64,000 nt of DNA, taken from Halarchaeum grantii. GTDB taxonomy: Archaea; Halobacteriota; Halobacteria; Halobacteriales; Halobacteriaceae. Location of the stretch: positions 372,001 through 436,000 of the forward strand of contig NZ_BMPF01000002.1 of the NCBI RefSeq assembly GCF_014647455.2. Direction: 5' to 3'. Under the pieces are notes generated by a model that worked only from the letters and a program-made list of their open reading frames with translations, did not search any database and was not told where the DNA came from. Numbering within the stretch: the first letter of the stretch is position 1; every line of letters starts with the position of its first letter. A program made the translations under genes and the position numbers. This document shows positions 34,756 through 42,689 of the stretch, one piece after another.

Positions 34756-35727
34756 GTGGCTGAACTATCTGAGGACGAAATCAAATGCCAACTCCAACAG
34801 ATGGACCCATACGAGTTTGAGGAGTTGGTAGCAGAGATATGGGAATTACAGGGATACGAAACGACAGTTCGTAAAGGAAGTGGTGATAGAGGAATTGATG
34901 TTGAAGCCGAAATCCAAACTCCGGTTCCTCAGAAAGTCCTGATACAGGCTAAGCGGTACTCAGAGGGAAACAAGATCGGGTCGGAGGAAGTGAGGAAATA
35001 CGCGACACTTTACCAACAAGTTTCGGATACTGATACTGTGGTCATAGTCACGACGGGTGATTTTACTGCAGAAGCACGGAGGTTGGCTGATGACTTAAGA
35101 GTTAAAATTGTCGACAGGTATTCGTTTGCAAAGGAGGTCGCGAACAATCAACGGAGTTTGTCCAAAGACTATTTCGACAAACAAACAGTTCAAAGGGTCG
35201 ACAAAGCCAGTAGTGAACGAAAGAAAAAGACAACGTCAAAAACAGCCACACACAGAAATAAATCGGTATCTAAATCAAAAGAATCACACGGTAAAGAATT
35301 GGGAAAATGGAATATCTTTGCAGCCAGTGCCATACTCGCGATACCTGCGAGTATCTTGGTTGCGTTTGTAGTGTATATACCTAAACAAATCACTTTTCCA
35401 AATATTGGGCTTTTAGATTATTTTATATTTTGTTATTTTATATCATTGTGGTTTTGCATATTGAGCTTGGGCCCGAAGATTGCCCGAACTAAAGCTAAAC
35501 TCGCAATACCCACGACAGGCTTGGTTTTCTTATTTATTGGTATCCCATTGTTACTTATTGGTACATATTTATCCCCGTATATTAAATTAGAAGATTTAGG
35601 CGCATATCCAGTATCCCTGGTAGCCATAATGTCATATTGTTTATCGTATCTCTATTGGGAATGGGAGTGGTATAAGCACGATTCTCAATCAGAATACCAA
35701 AATGACCGTTTTTTACCAGACAAGTAG
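34756..35727 (+). CDS. Mrr-type nuclease with four membrane helices
   Basis: A 323-residue protein beginning at GTG, about 30 bp after a GGTTAAGT TATA-like box. Residues 15-115 form a Mrr-type restriction endonuclease core: GSGDRGIDVE with D48, and VLIQAKRY with Q64 and K66, the PD-(D/E)xK active site. A basic Lys/Ser/Thr-rich linker (about 140-180) leads to four hydrophobic helices (about 188-211, 220-240, 250-275, 290-312). Codon use and base content are AT-rich, unlike the host. It is the only intact gene of the element. Such nuclease-membrane fusions suggest defence against DNA entering the cell; this is inference. Confidence 0.75.
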   Translation: MAELSEDEIKCQLQQMDPYEFEELVAEIWELQGYETTVRKGSGDRGIDVEAEIQTPVPQKVLIQAKRYSEGNKIGSEEVRKYATLYQQVSDTDTVVIVTTGDFTAEARRLADDLRVKIVDRYSFAKEVANNQRSLSKDYFDKQTVQRVDKASSERKKKTTSKTATHRNKSVSKSKESHGKELGKWNIFAASAILAIPASILVAFVVYIPKQITFPNIGLLDYFIFCYFISLWFCILSLGPKIARTKAKLAIPTTGLVFLFIGIPLLLIGTYLSPYIKLEDLGAYPVSLVAIMSYCLSYLYWEWEWYKHDSQSEYQNDRFLPDK

Positions 35728-35763
35728 GGTTTATCAGCCGACCCTCAATCAACCAGAGATCGA

Positions 35764-35785
35764 ATGGGCCCTGGCGGATTTGAAC
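35764..35785. repeat. attR-like repeat within tRNA-Met
   Basis: The second copy of the 22-bp direct repeat; it covers the discriminator base, acceptor arm and part of the T arm of the tRNA-Met gene on the minus strand. One further matching stretch of 2 bases lies outside it with one mismatch. Confidence 0.85.
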
Positions 35786-35888
35786 CACCGATCACCCGGT
35801 GTCTCATTCCAACAGAGAGAGTTTATTCCATCTCCGTCTAGTTGGAAATATGAGCCGGGCGCTGTAAGCCAGACTGAGCTAAGGGCCC
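35765..35888 (-). tRNA. tRNA-Met(CAT), elongator, with intron
   Basis: Acceptor GGGCCCT pairs with AGGGCCC; the T arm is GGTGG-TTCAAAT-CCGCC; the anticodon stem CCCGG/CCGGG flanks loop CTCATA-A with anticodon CAT. A 48-nt intron (complement of 35801-35848) lies after position 37, bounded by TTCCAAC and GTTGGAA arms that can form the bulge-helix-bulge. No CCA is encoded. An intron in elongator tRNA-Met is known in Haloferax. The 13-22 pair of the D stem is mismatched. The 3' end is the attachment site of the element at 33636-35785. Confidence 0.9.
35801..35848 (-). other. tRNA-Met intron
   Basis: The 48 nt between A37 and A38 of the tRNA. Complementary stretches TTCCAAC near the start and GTTGGAA near the end bring the splice sites together in the way expected for the archaeal splicing endonuclease. 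Confidence 0.8.
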
Positions 35889-35934
35889 ACGTACACTCTG
35901 AGATACTGGGCCCGCTGCCTTTAGCGTGTCGGGA

Positions 35935-36669
35935 TCAAGTGACCACGACATCACGCTCACGCAACGCGGCTTCAAGGTCTGCGATACAGCGCACGACCGC
36001 GACGTCTTGTTCGGCGTCGCGTAGATGCGCGATTTTCTTCGCGAATCCATGGGCATTAGGGCGCGTTCCCTCGGCATAGCCGTCAACCTCGACCCAGAGA
36101 TCGACATCGGAGAGGTAGAAGTCACCACGCCACCGAGTACCCTCAACCTCTGGGTGAACGTCGTACGCGAGTCCGGCGTCGTGGAGGTATGTCGCGACGG
36201 CGAGTTCGTACTGGCTGTCAAGTCGCACACCAGATGGGCCACGGCACGGCGTTCCGTGTCTCTCACCGGCAAGGATATCTGCGGCGTCACAGGCCGCACG
36301 CCATGACCCGAAATGCTCCTTGACCACGCTGGTCGGGAACTCGCCGTGCTCGTCATACTGGCGGTGCGTGAGAGCATCTGACTCAACTACACTGATGACA
36401 CGTCGAAGATCGTGGCGCATGTCTCGTTCGTCGCTGGCGTCGTAGCTCCCGACCGCCGTCCGACTGAGGCCGGCATCGGCGAGGAGGTCATTCCAGCCGC
36501 CGTTGAGGTGCTTGTAGATAGTCGAGAGACAGGGCAAGCGGTCATCGCTACTGGCCTCGGCAGTGGTCGGCGACCGACCGAGGTCCGCAGCGAGTGCGCG
36601 CACGCCTCGCACGAGGTCGTCATAGGTGTACATCGGCTTCTCGGTGTGTTGGTTTCCGTAGAACGGCAT
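35935..36669 (-). CDS. Homing-endonuclease-like nuclease with HNH-associated repeats
   Basis: A 244-residue protein, ATG 36669 (ATG 36633 also possible). Two helical repeats are visible: DLVRGVRALAADLGRSPTTA...LNGGWNDLLADAGL, and a second ending EHFGSWRAACDAADI. They resemble the 'homing endonuclease associated repeat' that reads DNA. The C-terminal half, from LDSQYELAVATYL to WVEVDGY, fits the VSR/DUF559-like PD-(D/E)xK nuclease fold (D, D and E-x-D pattern in WRGDFYLSDVDLWVEVDG). It lies just upstream of the intron-containing tRNA-Met, 46 bp away, on the same strand. A free-standing homing nuclease or a patch-repair-like enzyme are both possible. Confidence 0.6.
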   Translation of the reverse strand: MPFYGNQHTEKPMYTYDDLVRGVRALAADLGRSPTTAEASSDDRLPCLSTIYKHLNGGWNDLLADAGLSRTAVGSYDASDERDMRHDLRRVISVVESDALTHRQYDEHGEFPTSVVKEHFGSWRAACDAADILAGERHGTPCRGPSGVRLDSQYELAVATYLHDAGLAYDVHPEVEGTRWRGDFYLSDVDLWVEVDGYAEGTRPNAHGFAKKIAHLRDAEQDVAVVRCIADLEAALRERDVVVT

Positions 36670-37240
36670 GGGTGTTTCACGCGCCTCCAGCCCTGCTGGG
36701 CGCGAAAAAGACAGCGTATGGTGCGCGGAGCTTCATAATCGCCCGTAGTCCCCGCAAGTGGACGTATGGAACGAACGAACGACCCAACTATGCAGGATAC
36801 AGCAGATTCGGAGACGGGCAGAGACAGCGTTCTGAGCCGGAAACGCGTAGAATGGCGTTATTGACGATCATACTGGAGTCTCGAGACCGTCTGCGTACTC
36901 GACGCCGAGAGACAAAACCGACAGACTGCGGCCGATTATGAGTCGTCTAGGACCCATGAATAGCTGGTTCGCGACGTCGAGAGATTCGGGGAAACACCAG
37001 GAGACGCTCGCTTCAAAGGCGGGGAGCACGGTATCCGTGTGACTTTCGGACAGTCATAATCACCAACGGTCACAAGAACAGGGAAGTCTTGCGGGACGCA
37101 GAGACGATTATGAGTGAATTGACGGCGTATTTCTGATCGCGTAGAATCTCATAATCGGTCGCAGTCGAGCGGTTTCGGTTCGAGGCTGCCGTCGCCATGT
37201 AGACGGATGTCTGACGAGGAGTAGTTTGTAGGAGAAGCCA
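36670..37240. repeat. Gene-free stretch with five alternating CATAATC motifs
   Basis: No convincing gene is seen in 570 bp. Five copies of a motif around TCATAATCG occur in alternating orientation: 36733-36742 (+), 36932-36943 (-), 37053-37062 (+), 37103-37113 (-) and 37147-37160 (+). The copies at 36932 and 37147 match over a longer core (CTCATAATCGGNCGCAGTC). The stretch abuts the 3' end of tRNA-Asn, so it may be what remains of another tRNA-targeting element, or a set of protein binding sites. Confidence 0.45.
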
Positions 37241-37313
37241 CGCCGCCACCAGGGCTCGAACCTGGGACAACCTGGGTAACAACCAGGTGCTCTACCAACT
37301 GAGCTATGGCGGC
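37241..37313 (-). tRNA. tRNA-Asn(GTT)
   Basis: A 73-nt cloverleaf: acceptor GCCGCCA/TGGCGGC, D stem GCTC/GAGC, anticodon stem CCTGG/CCAGG around TTGTTAC with anticodon GTT, T arm CCAGG-TTCGAGC-CCTGG, discriminator G, no encoded CCA and no intron. It is divergent from the CCA-adding enzyme gene that would mature it. Confidence 0.95.
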
Positions 37314-37414
37314 ACGTACGCATCTCCACGTAGTCGACTGGTTTTGATAGGGCTTTCGTTTTCGGGCGGCACGGACTCCGACCGTTTTTCCGGTGGGCGG
37401 GCGTAGCGCGGCCC

Positions 37415-38779
37415 ATGACCGAGACGACGGACGTGCTAGCGGCGGTCCGCGAGCGCGTCGACCCGACGCCGGCGGAGCGCGAGCGGCTCGCGGAGACCGC
37501 CGCGCGCCTCGTCGAACGCGCCGAGGACGCCATCGCGGAGCTGTCCGTCGAGGCGGACGTGGTGCGCGTCGGGAGCACGGCGCGCGGGACGTGGGTGCGG
37601 GGCGACCGCGACATCGACGTCTTCGTGCGCTTCCAGCCGACGCTCGAGCGCGCGGAGCTGGAGCGCTACGGGCTCCACGTCGGGAACGACGTCCTCCCCG
37701 AAGGCCACGAGGAGTACGCCGAGCACCCCTACGTGAAGGGCGAGTTCGAGGGCTACGACGTCGACTTGGTGCCGTGCTACGACGTCGATTCCGCGCGCGA
37801 CATCCGGTCGGCGGTCGACCGCACGCCGTTCCACACGGAGTACCTCGACGCCCGACTGACGGACGAACTCGCCGCCGACGTCCGCGTCTTCAAGCAGTTC
37901 CTCAAGGGGATCGGCGCGTACGGTTCCGACCTGAAGACCCGGGGGTTCTCCGGCTACCTCTCCGAACTGCTCGTCGTCGAGTACGGCGGCTTCGAGGCCG
38001 TCATGGAGGCGGCGGCCGACGCGTGGCAGCCGCCCGTCCACCTCGACCCCGAGGACCACGCGGACGCGAGCTTCGACGACCCGCTCGTCGTCATCGACCC
38101 GACCGATCCCGAGCGGAACGTCGCGGCCGTCGTCTCCGCCGCGAACGTCGCGCGCCTCCAGCATTACGCACGGCGCTTCCGCGAGGACCCGCGCGAGGCG
38201 TACTTCTTCCCGGAGCCGCGCGACCCGCTCGACGCGGCGGCGGTTCGCGAGCGACTCGCCGAGCGCGGGACGCACGCGCTCGCCGTGCGCTTCGACGACG
38301 ACGCGCTGCTGGGGCTCGTCGAGGACGAGCGCTACCCACAGTTGCGCCGCTCGCTCGACGGCCTCGTGCGCGGCCTCGAGAACCACGGCTTCGAGGTGCT
38401 CCGCGGGGACACGTGGAGCGCGGAGACAGCCGTGCTCGTCTGCGAGCTCTCGGTCGCCGAACTCCCGGACGTGGAGCGCCACCGTGGCCCGCCCGTGTCC
38501 GTCGGCGAGCACGCCGCGGGGTTCTACGGGAAGTACGCCGACGACCCGGAGGTCACCGGCCCGTACATCGACGGCGGCCGCTACGTCGTCGAGCGCGAGC
38601 GCGACGTGACGACCGCGCGCGAGTTCGCCGAGCGGAAGCTCGCCTCGGTCGCGCTCGGGAAGCGACTCGCGAGCCTCGTCGAGAACGGCGACTACGAGGT
38701 CTACGCGGGCGCTGAGGTCGGCGCGCTCGCAGCGGAGTTCGGCGTCGAGTTCGCGGACTACTTCGACCCGAGGCCGTGA
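37415..38779 (+). CDS. cca: CCA-adding enzyme (archaeal class I tRNA nucleotidyltransferase)
   Basis: A 454-residue class I CCA-adding enzyme. The polymerase-beta-like motif GSTARGTW (residues 53-60) and the metal-binding D66 and D68 in DRDIDVF are clear; a third carboxylate lies in YDVDLVPCYDV. The rest has the archaeal body and tail pattern (LKTRGFSGYLSELLVVEYGGF). It builds the CCA end of all tRNAs, which the tRNA genes in this window do not encode. It converges on the histone deacetylase gene, overlapping it by 22 bp. Confidence 0.95.
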   Translation: MTETTDVLAAVRERVDPTPAERERLAETAARLVERAEDAIAELSVEADVVRVGSTARGTWVRGDRDIDVFVRFQPTLERAELERYGLHVGNDVLPEGHEEYAEHPYVKGEFEGYDVDLVPCYDVDSARDIRSAVDRTPFHTEYLDARLTDELAADVRVFKQFLKGIGAYGSDLKTRGFSGYLSELLVVEYGGFEAVMEAAADAWQPPVHLDPEDHADASFDDPLVVIDPTDPERNVAAVVSAANVARLQHYARRFREDPREAYFFPEPRDPLDAAAVRERLAERGTHALAVRFDDDALLGLVEDERYPQLRRSLDGLVRGLENHGFEVLRGDTWSAETAVLVCELSVAELPDVERHRGPPVSVGEHAAGFYGKYADDPEVTGPYIDGGRYVVERERDVTTAREFAERKLASVALGKRLASLVENGDYEVYAGAEVGALAAEFGVEFADYFDPRP

Positions 38780-39780
38780 AGGCCGCGTAGCTCCGCGACG
38801 ACCCCCCGAACGTCCTCGCTCGGCTCCGCGTCGTCGGCCGGGCCCTCCGGTTCGAAGCCGTCGAACACCTCGTGGACCATCCCGACGCCCTCCGAGAGCG
38901 TGTCGAGGCTGTACCCGCCTTCGAGGACGAACCCGAGGCCGGCGTCGCACGCCGCCGCGAGGTCGCGCATGCGCGTCGTGAGCGTGCCGTAGCCGTCCGT
39001 AGAGACGTGCATCCGCGATATCGGGTCGTGTCGGTGCGCGTCGAAACCCGCGCTCACGAGGAGGAGGTCGGGGTCGAACGCCTCGATGGCGGGCGAGAGC
39101 ACGTCGTCGAGGACGTGACAGTAGTCGACGTCGCCCGCGCCGGCGGGGAGCGGCGCGTTCAGCGTCGATCCCTCACCGTCGCCCTCGCCGACCTCCTCGA
39201 TGTCGCCCGTCCCCGGGTAAAGGCCGGCCTCGTGGATGGAGGCGTAGAAGACGTCGCCGCGCTCGTAGAAGATGTCCTGCGTCCCGTTCCCGTGATGGAC
39301 GTCCCAGTCGAAGATCGCGACGCGCTCGACGTCGTCGTGCGAATCGAGGGCGTGCTGGCTCGCGACGGCGGCGTTGTTCACGAAGCAAAAGCCCATCGCG
39401 TCGTCCGCGACGGCGTGATGGCCGGGCGGCCGGCCGAGCGCGAACGGCGTCGAGCGGCCGTCCGCGCCGTCGAGCGCGGCGTCAGCCGCCCACATCGAGA
39501 GGCCGGCGGACGCGAGCGCGGCGCGCCACGTCGCCTCGACGGCGACCGTGTCCGGGTCCCAGCTCCCGCCGCCGTCGGCGCAGAAGTCGCGGATCTCCGC
39601 GACGTACTCGTCGTCGTGGACGGCGCGCGCGTCGTCCTCCGAGGCGGGGTCGCCGGTGACGTACTCGACGCCGTGACGCTTCTGGAGGCCGCGCTTGATC
39701 GCGCGGATGCGGTCCGGGTTCTCCGGGTGGCGCTCACCGGGGTCGTGCTCCAGACAGACGTCGTTGACGCCGAACTTCAT
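38758..39780 (-). CDS. Histone deacetylase family protein
   Basis: A 340-residue class II-type HDAC/acetoin utilisation fold. Catalytic signatures are RPPGHHAV (His pair), GFCFVNNAAVA and IFDWDVHHGNGT (zinc-binding Asp and His), SAGFDAHRHDP (second zinc Asp) and EGGYS. The start ATG overlaps the histone gene's stop by 4 nt, so enzyme and histone form one operon and a direct substrate link is plausible, although histone acetylation in haloarchaea is not established. Haloferax has an HdaI deacetylase of this family. Other acetyl-protein or polyamine substrates cannot be excluded. Confidence 0.88.
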   Translation of the reverse strand: MKFGVNDVCLEHDPGERHPENPDRIRAIKRGLQKRHGVEYVTGDPASEDDARAVHDDEYVAEIRDFCADGGGSWDPDTVAVEATWRAALASAGLSMWAADAALDGADGRSTPFALGRPPGHHAVADDAMGFCFVNNAAVASQHALDSHDDVERVAIFDWDVHHGNGTQDIFYERGDVFYASIHEAGLYPGTGDIEEVGEGDGEGSTLNAPLPAGAGDVDYCHVLDDVLSPAIEAFDPDLLLVSAGFDAHRHDPISRMHVSTDGYGTLTTRMRDLAAACDAGLGFVLEGGYSLDTLSEGVGMVHEVFDGFEPEGPADDAEPSEDVRGVVAELRGLHGLGSK

Positions 39781-40211
39781 TCGACGAGCCTGAAGTACGT
39801 CTCGACGTCTTCGGCTTGCACGGTGCGTCGTCCCGCGTGCTCGGCGAGGAGCGCGGCGCCCTCGGCGGCGTCCGCCGCGAACGCCTCCAGATGGGCGGCG
39901 AGCGCGACGCGCGCGTCCATCGACACCCGATACTCGTCCGGGATGTCGAGGCGGGCGATTCGGTCAACGGGTGCGACCGGGAGCGTGAGGGCGTCCGCAT
40001 CCGCGTTCGGATCGGCGAACGAGAAGTCCTCGATCATCAGGGTCTTGCGACCCGACGCGGTCGCGTGCTCGGCGGCCTCCCGTGCGAGAGCCGCACCGTG
40101 GCGTTGGATGCGGCGCGCGAGTTCCTCCGCGGCGTCCGCGCTCACCCGGAGGTCGCCGGCCTCGCGACGGATTACCGCGTCCACCGGCGCGAACGGGAGC
40201 TCGACACTCAT
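39777..40211 (-). CDS. Archaeal doublet histone
   Basis: A 144-residue protein made of two fused histone folds, as in haloarchaeal HstA/HpyA. The first runs from LPFAPVDAVIRREAGDLRVS to about residue 70 (ASGRKTLMIEDF), the second from LPVAPVDRIARLDIPDEYRVS to the end (AGRRTVQAEDVETYF). Each ends with the RxTxxxxDx loop-helix pattern of histones. An ATG with a TTAAGG TATA-like box 27 bp upstream gives a leaderless start. The gene overlaps the HDAC gene by 4 nt; the RpaC-type gene lies upstream on the same strand. Confidence 0.93.
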   Translation of the reverse strand: MSVELPFAPVDAVIRREAGDLRVSADAAEELARRIQRHGAALAREAAEHATASGRKTLMIEDFSFADPNADADALTLPVAPVDRIARLDIPDEYRVSMDARVALAAHLEAFAADAAEGAALLAEHAGRRTVQAEDVETYFRLVE

Positions 40212-40233
40212 ACGGTGAAAGGTGTGTGTTCTA

Positions 40234-40243
40234 CCCTTAACGT
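40234..40243 (-). promoter_or_regulatory. Histone operon TATA box
   Basis: Minus-strand CGTTAAGGG centred 27 bp before ATG 40211. Upstream of it, 40295-40301 and 40309-40315 form a GTCACGC/GCGTGAC hairpin with the same arms as one in the argX-argB gap; it may be the end of the rpa transcript. Confidence 0.5.
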
Positions 40244-40362
40244 TTTCCGTCCCTGTCTCAGATCGCGGCAAGCGAAGACGGGGAACGCGAGGACGTCACG
40301 CGACGGGGGCGTGACGGAGAACGGACCCGAGCCACCGCCGAAACGAGGGGCACGGGACCAGC

Positions 40363-41790
40363 TCAGCGCACCTCGTCGGCGTCGAGGCGGCCGTCGCTCA
40401 TCGTGCCGCGAATCGTCACCGTCTGCCCGAGCGTGACGTCCGCGTCCGTCTCGACGCTCAGCGTCTCCGTACCGTCATCAAGGATGAGCGGGTCGCGCGC
40501 CTGTACGACCGTGCCCGTAAACTCGACGGGCTCACCATCGTCGTCGCTCGATTCGCCCGTCGACGATGAGGCGTCCCCGGCGTCGGCGCTCGCCGACGAC
40601 TCGGGCGCGGTGCCGTCAGCGTACGCGCCGAGGCCCGCCGGCTGGTCGTCCTGGCTCGCGCCCTCGTCGGCCGTCATCGCGCCGTCCGCGAGTTCGACGA
40701 TGCTCGTCCGCCAGCCCGCTGACGCCTCGAGGTCATCCTGCCAGCCGTCCTGTATCTCGACGTCCGTGAACAGCACCTCGTCGCCCGGCCCGAGGTCGCG
40801 GTCGGCCTTCTCGCCCCAGAGCGCGACCCGGATGTCCCCCGAGTCGTCCTGCAGGCGGACGTTCCTGACCTGCCCCTCCGAGCCGTCGTCACGGTCGAAG
40901 GTGCGTTTCGGGTCCGCCGAGCGGATGACGCCCGCGATGTCCGCGACGTCGTCCAACTCCACGTCCGCGATGGGCGTCGATTCGGGGACGTACTCGACGT
41001 CCTCGTCGACCGCCTCGACGGCGCCACGGTTTCCGACGTGGAGCTCGATGCTGCCGTCGCGCTCGCGGACGTAGCCGTCCACGACCTCCACGACATCGCC
41101 CGCCGCGAACTCGTCGACGGCCTCCGTACGCTCGTCCCAGAGCGTAACGGTGACGCGTCCCGTCTCGTCGCCCAGCGAGAGGTTCGCGACGCGGCCCTGA
41201 CTGCCGTCGTCCCGGTCGAACGTCCGCACCGCGTCGGTGTCGAGCACCTCGCCGACGAGCGTCACGTCCGAGAGACCGACCGAGAGGTCCTCGACGCGGT
41301 AGGCGTCCTGAATCTGGACGTCAATCTCCGTGTCCGGGTCGGGTTCGACGCGGTCCGCGCTCAACTCGACGCCGTTGAACCCGTCCTTCGGGCGGCCCGC
41401 GACGCGCAGGACGTCGCCGACCTGAAGCTCCTCCGACGCGTTCGCCGCCTGCTCGTCCCAGAGCGAGACGCGGATCGACCCCGTCTCGTCCGCGACTTCG
41501 ACGTTGAGGACGCGGCCGTCCTCGTCCTCCTCGTCGTCGCGCTCGAACGTCCGCAGGTCGCCGACGGAGACGGCCTTCGCGACGAACTTCGCCTCGTCCA
41601 TCTCCGGGGTGACGTCCGCGACGCCGCTCACCTCCCCGTCCTCGAGTTCGTGCGCGAGGAGCATGGCGGCCGTCTCCTCGTCCGCCAGCCCACCCATCTG
41701 CTCGACCTTCTCCGCGACGGCCTCGCGGAACTCGTCGAGCGAGACCTCGTCGGTCTCGAGGTCGGCGTATGTATCCTCTATCGCACCCAT
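40363..41790 (-). CDS. rpa: Single-stranded DNA-binding protein, RPA/RpaC type
   Basis: A 475-residue replication protein A homologue with repeated OB folds. Three copies of one block are easy to see: TFERDDEEDEDG...DETGSIRVSLWDE (from about residue 80), TFDRDDGSQGRVANLSLGDE...LWDE (about 190) and TFDRDDGSEGQVRNVRLQDD...LWGE (about 295). A Ser/Asp-rich linker precedes a fourth short OB-like segment (VEFTGTVVQARDPLIL...). There is no zinc-finger cysteine set, which matches haloarchaeal RpaC rather than RpaA/B. It protects ssDNA in replication and repair. It precedes the histone-HDAC operon. Confidence 0.88.
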   Translation of the reverse strand: MGAIEDTYADLETDEVSLDEFREAVAEKVEQMGGLADEETAAMLLAHELEDGEVSGVADVTPEMDEAKFVAKAVSVGDLRTFERDDEEDEDGRVLNVEVADETGSIRVSLWDEQAANASEELQVGDVLRVAGRPKDGFNGVELSADRVEPDPDTEIDVQIQDAYRVEDLSVGLSDVTLVGEVLDTDAVRTFDRDDGSQGRVANLSLGDETGRVTVTLWDERTEAVDEFAAGDVVEVVDGYVRERDGSIELHVGNRGAVEAVDEDVEYVPESTPIADVELDDVADIAGVIRSADPKRTFDRDDGSEGQVRNVRLQDDSGDIRVALWGEKADRDLGPGDEVLFTDVEIQDGWQDDLEASAGWRTSIVELADGAMTADEGASQDDQPAGLGAYADGTAPESSASADAGDASSSTGESSDDDGEPVEFTGTVVQARDPLILDDGTETLSVETDADVTLGQTVTIRGTMSDGRLDADEVR

Positions 41791-41988
41791 GATAATCGTA
41801 GTTCAGCCCACGGTAGGCCCGCGCATAAGGGTTCTGCTTGCCCGTATTCGGGCCGCGGTCGGTCGCTCATCGGGCGACACTCGTCCCCCCATCGCGCTTG
41901 AACGCTCGGACGCGACGACGCGCTCCGCGACGACGCGCTCCGCGACGAGCACGAAGACCCATACGGGCGAAGCACGTACGTCGGGTCG

Positions 41989-42534
41989 ATGGAGACGAAA
42001 CGCGTCGCCACCGTGGCCGTCGTCGTCCTGCTCGCGGGCGCCGTCGTCGCAGGCGCCGCCCTCGCGGGCGTCGGCCCGTTCGGTGCGACCACCACGCCCG
42101 TGCAGACGAGCGACGACACCGGGGACTCGTCGCCCGCGGCAGGGGCCAGCGAGACCGATACCGGCACCGACACCACGGGGACGACGAGCGTGCCCTCCGG
42201 CGCCGGGCCGTTCGACTTCGCGGTCACGAACGTCACCTCCTGCGGGACGACCTGTCGCGACGTCGACGTCGCGCTCACGAACACCGCCGAGGAGCGCGCG
42301 ACGAACGTCAGCGTCACCGTCGTCATCACCACCGACGGCGACGAAATCTGGCGCGACACCCAGCGGATCGGTACGCTCGCCGCCGGCGAACGGACCCAGC
42401 GCACCGCCCACGTCGAACTCAGCTACTTCGACGCCGCGAAAGTGAAGGGGAACGACGGGAAGATCACCATCCACACCACCGTCGACTCCAGTCTCGGCCA
42501 GCACTCCTTCACCCAACACCGCGACGTCGCCTGA
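41989..42534 (+). CDS. Exported or membrane-anchored protein, unknown
   Basis: A 181-residue protein with an N-terminal hydrophobic helix (VATVAVVVLLAGAVVAGAALAG), a Thr/Ser/Gly/Asp-rich spacer (about 35-70) and a C-terminal beta domain (FDFAVTNVTSCGTTCRDVDVALTNTAEERATNVSV) like the CARDB/FxLYD extracellular beta folds. Two cysteines, in SCGTTC, could form a disulfide. No lipobox is seen. Function unknown. It stands alone between the divergent rpa gene and tRNA-Arg. Confidence 0.7.
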   Translation: METKRVATVAVVVLLAGAVVAGAALAGVGPFGATTTPVQTSDDTGDSSPAAGASETDTGTDTTGTTSVPSGAGPFDFAVTNVTSCGTTCRDVDVALTNTAEERATNVSVTVVITTDGDEIWRDTQRIGTLAAGERTQRTAHVELSYFDAAKVKGNDGKITIHTTVDSSLGQHSFTQHRDVA

Positions 42535-42616
42535 CCCCGCAGAGTCGCGGGTCCCACTCTCACGGTGGGGGTCGAATCGTAACCGCTTTACGTACCCTGG
42601 GGCTACAGATGAGTGA

Positions 42617-42689
42617 GTCCGGGTAGGGTAGTGGACTATCCTCTTGGCTTGCGGAGCCAGGGACCGGAGTTCAAATCTCCGTCCGGACG
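42617..42689 (+). tRNA. tRNA-Arg(GCG)
   Basis: A 73-nt cloverleaf: acceptor GTCCGGG with TCCGGAC (one G-T pair), D stem GGGT/ATCC, anticodon stem TTGGC/GCCAG around TTGCGGA giving anticodon GCG, T arm CGGAG-TTCAAAT-CTCCG, discriminator G. No intron and no CCA. A CTTTACG TATA-like box lies about 25 bp upstream. Confidence 0.92.

Larger units (their letters stand above)
33636..35785. mobile_element. Decayed integrative element in tRNA-Met
   Basis: About 2.1 kb between the 22-bp direct repeats 33614-33635 and 35764-35785. Base composition drops sharply, most clearly in 34560-35760, against the G+C-rich chromosome. Contents in order: integrase N-terminal fragment, primase C-terminal fragment, an apparently intact Mrr nuclease with membrane helices. 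The tRNA gene is restored by the right-hand repeat. The integrase lacks its catalytic domain, so the element cannot excise by itself. It looks like a plasmid or provirus reduced by deletions to one accessory gene. Confidence 0.85.
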
